DNA of 64,000 bases. Origin: Episyrphus balteatus. Taxonomy: Eukaryota; Arthropoda; Insecta; Diptera; Syrphidae. The notes beneath the pieces are model-generated. The model was not told the DNA's origin. It made no database searches and worked only from the letters and a program-made list of their open reading frames with translations. The stretch's first letter is position 1. The number at the start of each line of letters is the position of its first letter. The DNA lies in the NCBI RefSeq assembly GCF_945859705.1, contig NC_079134.1, positions 47,546,402-47,610,401 on the forward strand, in the 5' to 3' direction. Both the position numbers and the translations under genes were made by a program. Shown here piece after piece: positions 31,791 to 45,235 of this stretch.

Positions 31791-34258
31791 ACGCAGCTTT
31801 CGCTTCTTTGCACACAAATCTCAACTAGTCGAGCGAAAATATTGCTTGAGAAAATACCAATTTGCGGATTTTTTCATTGAGATTCCTCTTAATCATTTTT
31901 ACCACATCTACCTCAGGAATTGGCAATCTTAATTGAAATCACATCTTATTAATAGCTACGAAGAATTCTTCACTACTTTCGTACGAATACTGTTTCCGGT
32001 CTAAATCCTTCGGAAACATTCTTGATTTCAAAAGAGACGTGCGTCGGCCTAGTTTTTAACTGTTTGATTTTGTTTCTTTGACAATCTCACAACGTTACAA
32101 AACGTTCAAAAGGTTTCCCAGAACAATCCTTTGTTCCAAAGAACTTATCCTAGTAGGTATCTATTAGATGCATTACAAAGTTAATTCGTATAAAACGTTC
32201 TTGTCTTCTGCACTTCTGTTTTTCCTTCTGATATAAAAAAAAATAGTCTTGTAAACCAACAGAATATAATTCTTTAAAGATTTTGTAAGCCAAGCTATTT
32301 TGTGCCTAATTAGAAAGTCAATTATTTTTTTCATCTTAAAATATAAGTTAGATGACTCTTTGTTATCAACTCTTTCCATTCACTTCCTGCTTCAAAGAGT
32401 TGAAGCTACATTTTTCAAATTTTCCTTTTACTTAAATTTCCTGAAAAAAAAACCAAAATACATACCAATTAAATATAAATTTTTTTCTAAGATCCGATCA
32501 ATGACCATCTCAACCTAAAGCGCTCCAGCATATGTAAGTGTCCAAATTTATCAAAACCACCCGGGGGATTTTTATCGCTTGTGCTCTACATGCAGTTCTC
32601 ACAATCAATAAATTGGTCGCTACCACTTCTTTAGGCCAGTTATTGGACTGGGGCTAGCTAACTGATGCTAAGGGGTCGTTGTAGCCTTGCACAAACTACT
32701 GCCTTGCCACCGATGCGACTGCCTGTCGGATCAAATGTAGTGCCGCAATAAACAAATACATATATTTAACCTCTAATGGACTTAAATGATAAGAGAATCG
32801 TAATAGAATTCCACCTGTCTGTGTGTTATCAAATAACAACCAGAAGTTAAAAAGGAGATCATGTAGCCATTTCGAGGCCGATATACTGGACCTCCTCATT
32901 CACTTTGACTACACTCCTGGTGCTGGTTCAGTTCACTTATGATTGTGTACGGTTCAGTCTATATACAGATGTTAATGACGATCTGGACTGAAGATGAAGA
33001 CGCGACAACGACGATCGACAACGTCACGGGACTGCTACCACAAGGTGGACGCGATCACCACGAAGAAATGCTTTTTAATGCACAGAATGTGTAAGAAATC
33101 AGTCCAGTTTGCTGCTTGTTCTCCAAAACAAGAAACCATCGAGCGACGAGGACGACCTAGTATTCTACTCAGGTGGTATCGATTTGTGTGGGATGTTGCA
33201 TGAGGCTGCACTGCGATAAGGTGAAACTCATACATGATCGCTGTCTCGTGGGAAATATGATTTCCTTATTAAAGGATTATTATTTTATTCTTTCTATTTG
33301 CTGATAATAAAATATTTATAAGGATAGATGTTAATAGAGTCATAGAATCATTGGCGTAGTTAGCCTTTTTTTCTGGGGGGGTCCATGGCCAGGGTCCCTC
33401 TTATTGAACTTGCTTACTCTTTCCTACTTGTTCTTCATGGCGAATGAAATACAGCTAATTGATCTGCTATATCAATACCTTTTTTAGCTTTGTTATAAGT
33501 ATAACCTATGAAACCATTTGGTATAATTTTTTAACAATTTCATAGGCTTATTGCGACGTGTCATTTTTGGCAAGTAGATACCATAAGAACATCACGTTTA
33601 TCACGACATTTTAGCATCGTGATACCCAAGCAATGCCTTAGATTTTTTATTCAGTTTATTTTGGATGATAGACCTGTCAGATTGCGGTCTTTTATGAACG
33701 TAAACGTTGCTAATATTCAGTAAGCTCGTTTAGTAATTGCCAGTGACAATAATTTGCCAATCACCTAAGAGGGTTTCAGATCTAGAGAATCTTATAACAA
33801 CAGATCCCAGCTTGTCTAAACCTTCCATTGCTTAAGTTCCTCCGAAATATTTATATGTATAGCTATCAACAATGCAGAAACTTGGATGAGAAGTAAATTG
33901 CCTATTTAAATCGTTGCAGTCAATAGTACTTTGTTCTCCGATCCAATGTCCCGAAGTTTCTTCCAGAGATAATGTCTGGCTTGAGAGGGGTCCAGTCGAA
34001 GGGCAAAGAAACGTCTCTTTGTTTACCTACTTTGTTTTTCAGCTATTTAAAATAATTAAACAGCACATCCAGTCGAAAACACGGGTTTATATATTTTTGG
34101 TGCTAAATTTCCATAGATCCTTATAATGAGTAATTCAAAACCCTGTTCATGTTGGTTGCTTGTTTCCTTAGTTTAGCTTTTGGATGCTTTTTTCCAGATT
34201 TTTGAAGGAATTATTTATAAAAGCTTCTTGTTTGTGTCTTTTTATTTTCATCTTTGGG
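31791..34258. other. Non-coding stretch with repeat fragments
   Basis: No supported gene. At 33352-33411 the words TTGGCGTAGTTAGCC and CTGGGGGGGTCC resemble one end of a G-rich hAT-type element like that at 3394, but no partner end was found. The blocks at 32540-32700 and 32985-33290 are less AT-rich and look like parts of retroposons or 3' ends, without recognisable motifs. Confidence 0.35.
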
Positions 34259-34281
34259 ATGTATGTATGTATGTATGTATT
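34259..34281. repeat. GTAT microsatellite
   Basis: About five ATGT units in a row. A simple repeat. Confidence 0.9.
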
Positions 34282-34991
34282 ACATATATGACAATTTGTT
34301 GTTTTGTTCTCCGGCTTCAATTTAAGGGCGTTTTGAAGAAAAGAACGAATTTGAAGCTTAAGCTACGCGCGTAACACACTCGTGGATATAAACAGAAGGG
34401 GTATTATTAGAGTTTTCATTAAAAAAGACGTTCGTAATCGTAATGCTCTCAATACATGGTCATAACCTCATAAGTATTAGTATATGTAACCATTTCCATC
34501 ACAATATCCTTTGATAGAAAATTTTCAAAAAAAAGTTACAAAATCAATTTTCCCATATTCATTTGTATCTAATGGCTTCGATTCGATAAAAAAATCCTGC
34601 AAATGGCAGTAAATTTTGCTCTTACTAATAAATTTGTAAAATTTCTTCATGCAAAATTTGCTCAGTGGAATTGAGTGTATTTTTGACATAAAATGACCTT
34701 ATATTTCTAATTGTTTGGGGCTTACCAGAAATGTTCTCCTTATCATTTTCATTTTTAAGAAGTTCAACTGAAGAATCAGAGTCAGTTTCTGTAGGTTGGG
34801 GTGTCCATAATGCAAAAAGAAGATAAAAGAGAACATTTCGAACAATATGCAAATCAAATCATTCTGTATTGAAGATTTAAGTCTAAAAAGAACATTATTA
34901 ACTCCTGCTCTCTTTAAATCTCCCAAATTTCTATTGCAATTATTTGCAATTGTCAGCTGAAAACGCAACGACATGCTTTTGAATTTCTCTA
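34282..34991. other. Non-coding stretch
   Basis: Minus-strand frames at 34625-34974 look partly protein-like but match no family I know. They may belong to the relic at 34992. Confidence 0.35.
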
Positions 34992-35330
34992 GTCTTTGTG
35001 TTTCGCGATATCCGAATCATTGAAAATATCTTTGAACAATTAACTTGAACAATCCGTTTAACGAAAATTTAAATGATGCTTGAGAGCATGAAAAGCAAAT
35101 GTTCTATCAGCAGCAGCTATTTTGTCATCGAGTTTGGTATATCTTGGAAATTACATCGAAGGAATTTTTGAGTATATGTCACCCCCTTTCACGGAACTCT
35201 TATGTTTTAATGATGATATGCGTTATTCCAAGTCATATCGTCTGTTGTTGGCTAATATTACAATCAGTACAAAAGGCTTCATGTTTTAAATAACTTTCCT
35301 TGGCAATGAACTGTTTAAAGTTCTTTTGAA
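34992..35330 (-). pseudogene. Transposase-like relic, hAT-type character
   Basis: On the minus strand, broken frames give QELQKNFKQFIAKESYL with EAFCTDC, then YTKLDDKIAAADRTFAFHA and LKHHLNF, then LFKDIFNDSDIAKHKD. This order resembles N-terminal regions of insect hAT-related proteins: a Cys-containing BED/TTF-like segment, then the AFHxxKHH helix and a FNDSxIAKK-like block. At least three frame breaks occur. The family call is by general resemblance. Confidence 0.35.
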
Positions 35331-38279
35331 GTTCTTGATTGAACACATACATATACTTTCTCTTGCTCATTGATTGTTTTGACTTTAGATATTTTGTTTT
35401 CAAGATTTAATAATACTGAAGTAGATTTGTACTTTGGTCTAGTTAATACAATTGTATTCGAAGATATTTGGTCTTAGATGTCTGGTAATGTTTCTTTAAT
35501 TTTGCGGCCTAAAAGGAAATAATCTTTAATAAAGACGATGATTAAACCCTCTTTATAAACTGCAGCAGTTCTGTCTGTAAGAAAAAACTACGCTCTGATT
35601 CATTTACCTCTTGCACATACATCTGTTTCTTTCAATCTTGTACTAGGTTGTGATACATGATTAGTTGTGTACAATGTCAGCTTGAAATTTTTTTACTTAC
35701 TATTTTTTCAGGATCGATCAATGAAATTTGTTTTAAGGCCTCATTATTAAAGTCCACTGTAATTAGTTAAACAAATCATTAAAAAATTGTTTTTTTTTAT
35801 ATATGCTGGTCTTAATCTTCATTTTCACTTAAATCATCACCAGATGATGATGATGAACTGGAACTTTAACTAATGGAGCCAGTTTGTTTGTCTTTTTGTT
35901 CGTGTTATGTACCTGAAAATTATAGCTTTTATTACATATGAAACAATTTTCTAATGATTATGTTAACTTACTTGTCCATTTTCACAATAAAATCAGAAAA
36001 AATCCACAGCAAACTCTTCAAAAATTTAAATGCTTCACATTTTACTTTGAGCTAAACAACCGTTTCTGTTTCGTTTTATTTTAGATTTAAAACAAAGATA
36101 AATAACACCGAGAACGATGAGCTATAGATAGACATTACCTTGTAGTTGTACTTGTAGTTTTATTACAGTTTCTTGAATATGCTTGTGTATTAGTAATGTG
36201 TGTGATTTCAAGGGTTAGGGAAATCTGTCATTGTTGTTTGATGAGGCGAAAATGTGCAAGAAAGCAAATACATTTAAATAAATTATGAAAAATGTGTTTT
36301 TATAAGAAAAGTGCTGCCAGTAAATATTTTTAAAGACGAAAATGAAAAATGATTTAAAAAAAAAGTGTAACAAAAACGAAAATAAAGTAACACAGTAACA
36401 AAAAAATTGGGTTTGAAAAAAGTGTAACACTTTTGTTACACTTGTAACATTGTGGCAGCACTGATAGCAATGCCAAAAAGACGCAAAGCTATTATTATTA
36501 TTGATTTTTTGGTTCTCAAAATGCATACACCATGTTCCAGAATCTTCATTCGATCTCTATTTTCGATATTCTATATTTTCTGTGTCCCTAACAGAGAAAG
36601 GATGAAACGATAAAATCTGTTGTTCCAATCTTTTAAGTCATAAATTTATTGAAGGTGAGCATAGAGGAGTATATAATGTGTTTCAACTGGCGCTTCTGCG
36701 TCATCATCGAAAACTCCTTCGTCGGTCTTAAGAAAATGTGAGAAATTAACTGCGAGGCTCTCACACCATAGATTTTTAGGTATACTGTGATCCCACCAAG
36801 AAGAAAGGAACACAAAAATCCAAAGAGACAATAAGATGAATCAAAAGTGGACATTAAGGGCGGTACACACTGAAGAAGCACCCCTCCTCACTGCCTTTTC
36901 GATTTCGATGCTGTAGGTTTCTTCGCTCATTTGCTATGTGTGTAGTGGTTAATTTTGGAAGCCTTTTTAAAATTCCGTCTCCCAATATTCTTCTTTCCTA
37001 GTTTTTTTTTCTTTTTGTGTGTTTTTTTGAGATGGGCAAGACGTTTTATATGTGCGTCTTCATTATGCGCTCTTACAAATCTTTCTTATCTGATCGGGAG
37101 ATTTTAAAATATAAGCGGTGCGGCAGCGGCGCTAAAGAAGGAGGATTGTTTGACCTTTGAACGATTTTGATAACACATGCAACACGCTTTTTTTGTCGAC
37201 AGATGGGAAAGAAAAGTCTCTTATTATGTTAGAAAATCTGACAAAAGGTGAGTAGAAAACAAAAAAATCTGTTTTAAAAGGTTGTAATTACCTGGAATGG
37301 TGTATTCTGTCAGACGCACAATATTATGGAATCCAAAAACCACTTGGGATTTCAATTCAAATGGACATTCATTCTGTTATTATAATTTTTGGGGAATGAA
37401 CTAATTAATTTATTATTTAGATCCTCAGATGAAAAAGGATGGCCCGCCCGGCGCTCTTCGAATTAAGTGGTTATACATAATATCAACAAATTTAAATTGT
37501 TCTTTTTCTTTCTATTTTTAGGTAATTGGAAGCTGTTGGGATGGAATTTCAATTTTCAGAAAGTTGAAATGCTAATGGGTAATTTTTTTTCTTAGGTATG
37601 TATTAGACCAAGAGCCCAGTCGATTTTTTATCCTGAACGATGTATGACCAGTCAGTTTTAAGTCATAAAATCTGAACCAGTCAGATAATTTAAATAAAAT
37701 TATCACTCATAAAGGATAATCACAATCAATTTCCACACACTGACTTTTTGAAAAAAGTCATTAATGCACCAAATTTATAAAAATCAAAAGTTGAATTTTT
37801 ATAGAATATTTTCAGCAAATCTTGCTGAAAGACCATGGAATCGTCGATTGAATCATGAAAGAGCACAGTTGTTGAAACTGTTTGGGAAGGCGAGGCGTAT
37901 TGAACCTATAAAATCTAAAGTATTCAACGGAATTCGATAATATTTTTAGAACTAATAAATTATTATAGAATACCGTCACAATAAATTTCACCCACTGACA
38001 CGCCCACTGTTCAAAAAACCTCACATACTTATCACCAAAATTAATAAAAATTAGAGTTAGTTGCGAACTTGAAGAAAATTACAATATTGGGTCATCATTA
38101 TTGAAAAAAGAATCATCATTTTTAAAGTTTTTAAACTAGCGATATCTTGTAACTGAAAGCTGGTATGGAAAAATATATCAAACCATTTTTGTAGATACTT
38201 CTAAAAATTTTTCAATAAGAAAAAAAAGTTTTTTTATGAAAAAGAAGAAGCAAATTTTATTTCAATAAAAAAATTAAAA
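35331..38279. other. AT-rich non-coding stretch
   Basis: About 2.9 kb with no gene, RNA gene or bounded repeat that I can support. Open frames in it are short and AT-driven. Confidence 0.45.
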
Positions 38280-38456
38280 TTTGCAATATAACTTTCATAA
38301 ACCGGACGGAGCTTTTGGACCCATCCGTCTCGTCCTTGGGCACAAAAGTTGGGCCCATCAGCCAGCCTGTGTCTACCCTTCCCTTCTTGTAAGGGTACAA
38401 CACCACCTAGCTATTGTGCCGAATGCCAAAACCTGAAAATAAAATAAATAAATATG
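38280..38456 (+). mobile_element. Probable retroposon 3' end with AAATA-type tail
   Basis: A GC-richer block of about 160 bp (GGACGGAGCTTTTGG onward) ends in AAAATAAAATAAATAAATA. This is the look of a SINE or a 5'-truncated non-LTR element 3' end. No coding remains and no target duplication was identified. Confidence 0.4.
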
Positions 38457-38462
38457 TACATA

Positions 38463-39802
38463 CAGGGTGATTCAGGAGTAATGTGCCAAAAAGCTAGAGC
38501 GTGTAGGTTAGGTCGAGACAAGAAAAAATTGTATGGGAAGGGGGGGTCTATTCCCCTTCGTTTAGCGGGGAGGGGCAATTTAAAAAAAAATTGACTTATT
38601 TTGGAAAAAAAAATTATTAAAAATCAACGGTTGTACTAACAATAACGTGCTATACCTTTTTGTAAAGCCAAAACCCTAGTCTTTTACAAACATTTTAAAC
38701 AAATCCATTTTATGGCACAGTTTTTGAAAAATTAATTTTAATTTCAAAGTAATTTTTTTCAAAATTTTATGTAATTAAGTACTAATTTAGTTTTTAAAAT
38801 TTGATGCTCTTATTTATTTTTAAACAAAAACAGAAAACCGGATTGAAAAATATCCAGAAATTAACAAAAAACCAAAACTACTTTTTTCTAAAAAACCTCT
38901 TTATTTTTTGTTTTTACATGGCTGGACTTGTTGATAAATTAATTTATGAAACATTAACCATTCGTCAACTATTTTTTAAACATTCAGACTTAAGTAAAGA
39001 TACATTAAAGTGATACCGCATTGGATAAACCCTGAATTGATCAACTTTTTTCATTGATAACACCTGAAAACTTACCTGAGAATTTTTCTTACTATGTCGG
39101 GGGTGCTCGCTGCCCATGGATTCTTGCTGTAAGGGTCTTAAGGCAGTATAATTGTTTTATTTTAATGAAAAACAATGAAATAGTACTTGCGCAAGCAGTT
39201 CAAAATAAAAAAAAGGACTTTTTAAATCATATTTTTTTATTTTTAAAGGTTTCAAAAGAGAATCATTTTTTCCTAGATAACATTTGAATTCTTTTCCTTC
39301 GTATTTGCCATTTCTTGTCCTCGATTAATCTTTTGGATCAACATTATTATTTGTTATTCAAATTCCATGAAGAAATTGCGATTTTATTGCCTGAAAGCCC
39401 TTAAAGCTAGAATCCATGGGCAGCGAGCACCCCCGAAATAGTAAGAAAAATTCTCAGGTAAGTTTTCAGATGTTATCAATGAAAAAAGTTGGTCAATTCA
39501 GGGTTAATCCAATGCGGTATATCTGTAATGTATCCTTACTTAAGTCTGAATGTTTAAAAAATAGTTGACGAATGGTTAATGTTTCATAAATTAATTTATC
39601 AACAAGTCCAGCCATGTAAAAACAAAAAATAAAGAGGTTTTTTAGAAAAAAGTAGTTTTGGTTTTTTGTTAATTTCTCGAAAATCACAAGATATTTTTCA
39701 ATGCGGTTTTCGGTTTTTGTTTAGAAATAAATAAGAGCATCGAATTTTAGAAACTAAATTAGTACTTAGTTACATGAAATTTTGAAAAAAATTACTTTGA
39801 AA
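38463..39802. mobile_element. Foldback element with one truncated arm (copy 3, different family)
   Basis: Arms of about 410 bp, near 38738-39150 and 39385-39802, are inverted copies and give matching frames at 38801-39013 (plus) and 39493-39687 (minus). The left side extends a further 275 bp to CAGGGTGATTCAGGAG at 38463, preceded by TA, which looks like the true terminus. The matching outer part of the right arm is missing. The loop is about 230 bp. It does not share the TAGCYCAG ends of the foldbacks at 8292 and 16531. Confidence 0.65.
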
Positions 39803-42800
39803 TATATATATATAAATTATTAAAAAAAAAAACATCTCTTCTGTCGTAGACATCTTGAAAATGGTGTTGATGCCACCAATGTCAAGTGCTTCCACGAAAG
39901 AATCGATGCTTAGTCTTCTCTTATCAGATTTAATCGGACTCGCCGATTAATCAGAGCCAAGACAACATATTATTATGTTTTTTTCTGTCTCTGTAGGACA
40001 CAAATTTCCTGGAGTTGTCGTAGCCCCGTCGGGCTGAAAAGTCATTAGACGGGAAATATCGCAAATTTTCTGAAATGTATTTTTGTACTTTCATATTTGT
40101 TTCATACGATGTCTGTTGCAGCATTGCATTGCAGACTTGTACTGCAATTTGGCAAATGACCACACATTTTGAAAAAAATGTCTGACATTTTGAAGTTATT
40201 TGATTTTATTTGCAGCTCACAAAATTTGGTCTTGCTGCTGCTTCGCTACAAAATATAAACTGATATGAGTTTGAGTTCGTGTATAGTGTTTTCAAAGCTT
40301 ATCTATTTTTCTCTGAAAATCATAGCCTAATTTGATTAAATTTATTTAACAAATTCACAACTTTAATTAAAGTGAACAATTTTCGGCTTCAACTAAACTC
40401 CATTCAGCACTAAAAAAACTTGCAGCAAGTTGAGAAAAAAACCCTCACTTAAATTCGAATTCGTTAGATTTATCCTTAATCTCAACAACTGGCGATCTTA
40501 TACAAAACCAAACAAATGCAGATATAATAAGTTTAGAAAAAAAAAATAAATAGGTTTATTACATTGTGATTTCTTCTATTTTCATTACGGAATCGTTTGT
40601 TGCGACTTTAGCTGTTGTAATTGATTTTCCTAGAGTATATTGCAATGTTTCATTACAAATAACTTTTGTTGCTTTAGCCTCTTGAAGTTCTAAAATCTGT
40701 AGAACTAACCCAAATATTATTATCTAAATATTCGAATTGATTCAGCTTTTCTTTGAAAATATTTTCCCTAAGATTTTAAATAGCGTATCAGGTAAGACAG
40801 GTGCGCCCAAATTCTAAATCCTACTTCTTAAAATTTTGAATTGAATTCTTTGCAATTCCTACTTAAAACTGAACTAATTTTTGAAGAGATTTACAACTAA
40901 AAGGATACGTTATGAACTTGAAAGGTATTGATTACAAATGTAAACAAAACAACTAATCTCCAGAAGCACAACGAAGAGCCCACTGCGCACAGAAAAGGAA
41001 TAATGTCAATCCGATTACATATGATTTGCATAAAATACAAACGTTTTGTATCCTTACAAACTAAAGGTACTTTTCAGAACAAAACAAAAAGCCTAGCAAG
41101 GAGGACTCTAAATCCTATATGGCTCTCATTTTGTGAGTTATTAAGTTAAAGTAACCGAAAAAGGAACAACTGGAAAACTTGAAACGATTTAAATAGATTA
41201 TAGCCTACTCCATATATGTAAGGTCCTGAAAAGAGTCCTTTAAAATTATACACATTCATATGAATGCATCCATCTATGTATAAACAGAAAAAAATTGAAA
41301 AAATTCAACTTCACGGATGAATATACAATTTGTACCATCATCATAGTCCTCTTCCTCTAATGGCGAAGAATGTTTCATTAGTTATACTTAACATAGTCAT
41401 CACTTCACCATCAGATCAGAGATACCTGCATCCTGGATTAGCCCTATGATTTGTACCTGTTAAATTATATGGATGGGATGGATATTTGATGAGAAACAGA
41501 AACCCTTGAGTTGAAAAGAAGCGGTATGTGTGCATAGCATACTGCCACCATCGCCGCACACACCTCACAGAGGTGGTATTAAATGCTAATTTGCCGGAAC
41601 AATAGCTAATTCCTAGAAGGTGATCCTAGATTTATTGCCATCCGCGTTTCAACTCTCTGCTTGTCAGGGAATGTGTTTGGTTTTGTTTTCTATTGTTTCC
41701 TATGAAGTTTATCTTATCTTGATTTGGAAAACTGCTCGACGTATGCGTCGGTTATACATTCATTCCATGTCGTTGTATATTATAAATTCTTGTTTGATGC
41801 TAAGGTACGAGTCCTTTATGTTCTGAAAACTGCGAGATTTAATAAAATGGCTAAGAGTTGCATTTTCCACTGTACCTATACTGTAAAGAGTCATTATCTA
41901 TTTTCATTGTAATAGTAATTCATTTCGGTCCTAATTGGGCTCGTGTCCATCGATGGTTATATTGTCATCCTTTTAAGGAATTAGTGGCATTATGGGATTA
42001 GTAGTAACGCTGAATTATATGCATTCAAGTGTCGTGCTTCTGGGATTTATTTATTTTACCTAGGCTTTATTTACAAAGAAAGTTTGAAGTATCACACTTT
42101 GCAAATATTGTACATGTAAGAGCAGTGTCTAAACATGACCAAGACCAAGAACTCGAACTATTATTGCACTATAAATGCAACTAAATCGCTGGTTTTGAGC
42201 TTAAAAATATTATTATTAATGTAATTTATACGTAATAACGCTCGTGTATAAATTTTAAGCCATTTTCTAGGTATTTTGAAATTAATTTTAAGTAAATTGT
42301 CTAATAGTATTTTAGTTTTCTACAATTCACTCATTATTTGATGTGAATCCATTCAATTTGATGGTACCAAGAACTTTGTATTTTTGTCCTTTACTAATTA
42401 AGTATGTAGTATGTTCTGTTCTCCTTAATTGTAAATAACCAGTTATTACAGGAGTCAGCAAAATTTGGATGCAGTATTGATGAAGGGTTTAGTCTGAGTG
42501 GCAAGGCAGTTGCCATAAAACTTAAAATTCTCTAGCACTTAGCAGTGAAATCTGGTAAAGAAAACGCAAACTGACATTTTTTTTTTAATTTTGTGCATCA
42601 TTCAATTAAAAAAAAAACCGACTCATTTTTTTCACGTAAGAAATATTATAGGTCTACTTTTGAATATATTTCTTAAGAACAGCTAATTCTGAAAATATCA
42701 ATGTCTTTTATAGTGAAATTATAAACAATTTCCGATATTTCGTTAAATGTTATTCTTTTTTTTTTTATTTTACGGTAGAGTCACTTGAGTTTTCAATTTA

Positions 42801-43830
42801 ATTTTTTTCAATTTATTTAATAAGCAATTTACAAATAAGAATTAGTCTTTAATAGTACGGATAATAAAATAAAATTTTGAAAAATAAATTTAACCTATAA
42901 AATACATTTTTTTTCTATTTTGAATTCAAAAATTAAATTAATATTAATATTTAAAGTTATGAATCTTAACATCAAAAATTGATTTCAGCAAAAGTGAGTT
43001 TTGTTTATTTTTTAATCATAATGCTTTTGCAAAAGTTTTTACTGCAATTTCCGAAACAGTTTGGGCTTCTCTTTCAAATCTTGTCTTAAGGTTATTATTC
43101 CTCTAACTTAGTTTTTTAAATATTGTACGTTTCCAAAACGTTTAAATCGATAGATTCCAATTGTTTAACGGCATTTTGAAAAATATTACCCACTTTAAGT
43201 AAAAATTCAAGGCAAGCCAAGCTCCTACTAGCTCTGACTCGAAAAGTTTAAGTTGAAAGGCATTGATAAAGATCAAAACACGATACCACTTACCCTTACC
43301 ACTTTTTGGTCGAAGTACTAAATTCAATGATCATAATAACCGAATTTCAAAGTATTGTCCATCTTTTTCTCTAAAAACGTTTTCAATCAATGGCTCAATG
43401 CTTCCACAGGTTCTACTTTTTCATCAGTTTTCACATATTGCTTATTTTATAAATCATTACGCACCTGTTATTAATTTCGTTAGATGGTTTCACTACCGAA
43501 ATATTTTCTCCAAAAATTCCCGAAATCTTCTTCTAGGCTATGATGGCCTTAAATGCAATTTATTCGCAAGCATTTTTGTGTGAGCTCTAAAGTATTTTTT
43601 TTTTCTCCCTTTGACTTTGCTGCAAATACATTTTTGCAATGCCAGTCATCTTTTTGAAATTTTTTTAGGCCAATATCACAGGAAGGTGCTGCAGTGAATT
43701 TCAGCCCTCCCTGTGTCTCAATTTGTGTGTTTTATTTAAATACAAAACTTATAAGTTTTTTTTGAGAAGTCCTTTGCATACTTTCGAATTTAAAATATTT
43801 GTTCATTTGAAAAAAAAAAAAAATCAAAAT
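39803..43830. other. AT-rich non-coding stretch
   Basis: About 4 kb with no supported gene. Candidate frames such as 39951-40163 (minus), 40928-41149 (plus) and 43263-43583 (plus) match no family known to me and lack supporting context. This could be host intergenic or intron sequence. Confidence 0.45.
43811..43823 (-). terminator. RNA polymerase III T-run terminator for tRNA-Ala
   Basis: A run of A on the plus strand, T on the minus strand, lies directly downstream of the tRNA gene. Four or more T residues suffice for polymerase III termination. Confidence 0.8.
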
Positions 43831-43902
43831 TGGAGATGCCGGGGATCGAACCCGGGGCCTTTCACATGCAAAGCGAACGCTCTACCACTGAGCTACATCC
43901 CC
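43831..43902 (-). tRNA. tRNA-Ala (anticodon TGC)
   Basis: A complete 72-nt tRNA on the minus strand. It begins GGGGATGTAGC and ends CATCTCC plus discriminator A. The 7-bp acceptor stem pairs with one G-U. The D arm (TAGCTCAGTGG, A box), anticodon loop CTTTGCATG with anticodon TGC, and T arm (GGTTCGATCCC, B box) are all present. No intron and no encoded CCA. A 13-base T run on the minus strand starts about eight bases downstream (43811-43823) and would end RNA polymerase III transcription. It delivers alanine to GCA codons. It appears intact and functional. Confidence 0.97.
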
Positions 43903-44357
43903 TTCGTAAAACATCAATAAACTGTTGATTATTTTTTAAGGTTTTATATTTAAAATTCATATTCCAAAACATGAGCAGGTTTTATTTATTTTTACACAGT
44001 TTTGGAAGCCTACAAACACTACGCCCGTATCAATTTTGACAACTGGAAAGGCATCAATCTTCCATTTTTGTTAAATCTGCATTAAGCGAAACCATATTTC
44101 GATAGCCCAAATTTCAATTGGCCGTCACATTTTTAACTAAGCGCCTCTTGACATCTGTTTCCATCAATCTTGACATCTGCTGTTGACTCTTATGCAATAG
44201 GGCACGTTTTTCATGCTATCGATTTCACATCATGCATGTTAATGGACCGGGACACCTATCTGATTTTAATTCGTCGCGGTTGACATACCTGAGGAACATA
44301 AATATTGTCATGGAAGTCAATGTTTTATTTCCAACTCTTGGACCCTACAGAAGTTAA
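43903..44357. other. tRNA 5' flank, non-coding
   Basis: Nothing recognised. Part may be the body of the retroposon whose tail follows at 44358. Confidence 0.35.
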
Positions 44358-44378
44358 TAAAATAAAATAAAATAAAAC
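44358..44378 (+). repeat. AAAAT repeat, possible retroposon tail
   Basis: Four AAAAT-type units end in AAAATAAAAC. Such pentamer tails end many non-LTR elements and SINEs, but no element body was identified. Confidence 0.5.
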
Positions 44379-45136
44379 TGGCCACCCTCGATATAACAGC
44401 TTATGCGACTATATTATTTGATACCGACAAAAGGGTGCCATATAAAGGCGGTAACATTTCTATTATTTTCAAATAGTCAAACACGCTTTTTCATTTCATT
44501 ACTATTAGTTTGACCGCCACGGTAGACAAACCCTATTTTTGAACATAAATTTTTCTTTTTTTTGTACAAAATGATTACACGAAGACCTACAATTACTACA
44601 AAGGCGACCGTCTCTCTCTAGATACACATTAGGTACAATCGTAAAGGGATGGACATCTTTTTTTTTTTGTTAAATTGAGATGTAATATGTTATTTTCTAA
44701 TACCCCAAATTAGGCACCTCAAAATGTTGTTGAACAAGAGAGTGGAAAGGCCACCGAAAGGAAACAAAAAATCCAGAGGTGAAAGGTTCTATCGTAGGGG
44801 TTCTGGCAAAGTCCTGGGATATTTTTTGTTTTCTTCGTTTCTTTCATACCCGGTGGCCCTAACTGTTCAATGATAATACAATGTAATGCAGAAGCGGTGA
44901 TGACAGTTTTATTGTTATAATACGCTGTTGGAAGTTTGCAGCTTCTTCTTCTTGATGTGTGTGCGTGTGTGTGGTGTGTTAGGCTCCCTGCTAGGACACT
45001 TATCACTTTTGCGATAATTTGACTGACATAGCGTGTCCCTTTTGTTTCATTCTGTTTTTTGTTCTGACCACCCAAAAAGTTTTACGGCTCATGATAAATA
45101 TGTTAATAAATAAATGGTCTCATATAGAATTATCGT
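44379..45136. other. Non-coding stretch
   Basis: A 118-codon minus-strand frame at 44719-45075 is the longest here but matches no family I know. A short GTGTGTGCG-type tract lies near 44957-44980. Confidence 0.4.
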
Positions 45137-45235
45137 TTAAGTGGTTTTGTAAAAGAATGGAAGAATTATTTTAACATGTTTATCATTATCTATCTCATTG
45201 AATATTATAAAGATAGTACTTACAAAACCACTTAA
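45137..45235. mobile_element. 99-bp MITE with 16-bp terminal repeats
   Basis: TTAAGTGGTTTTGTAA (45137-45152) is matched exactly in inverse at 45220-45235. The interior of 67 bp is AT-rich. The ends include TTAA, which could be part of a piggyBac-like target duplication. Confidence 0.65.

Noticed and set aside
44719..45075. 118-codon minus-strand open frame
   Set aside because: No recognisable motif, includes a CA-repeat-encoded His/Thr stretch, and has no supporting context. Likely chance.
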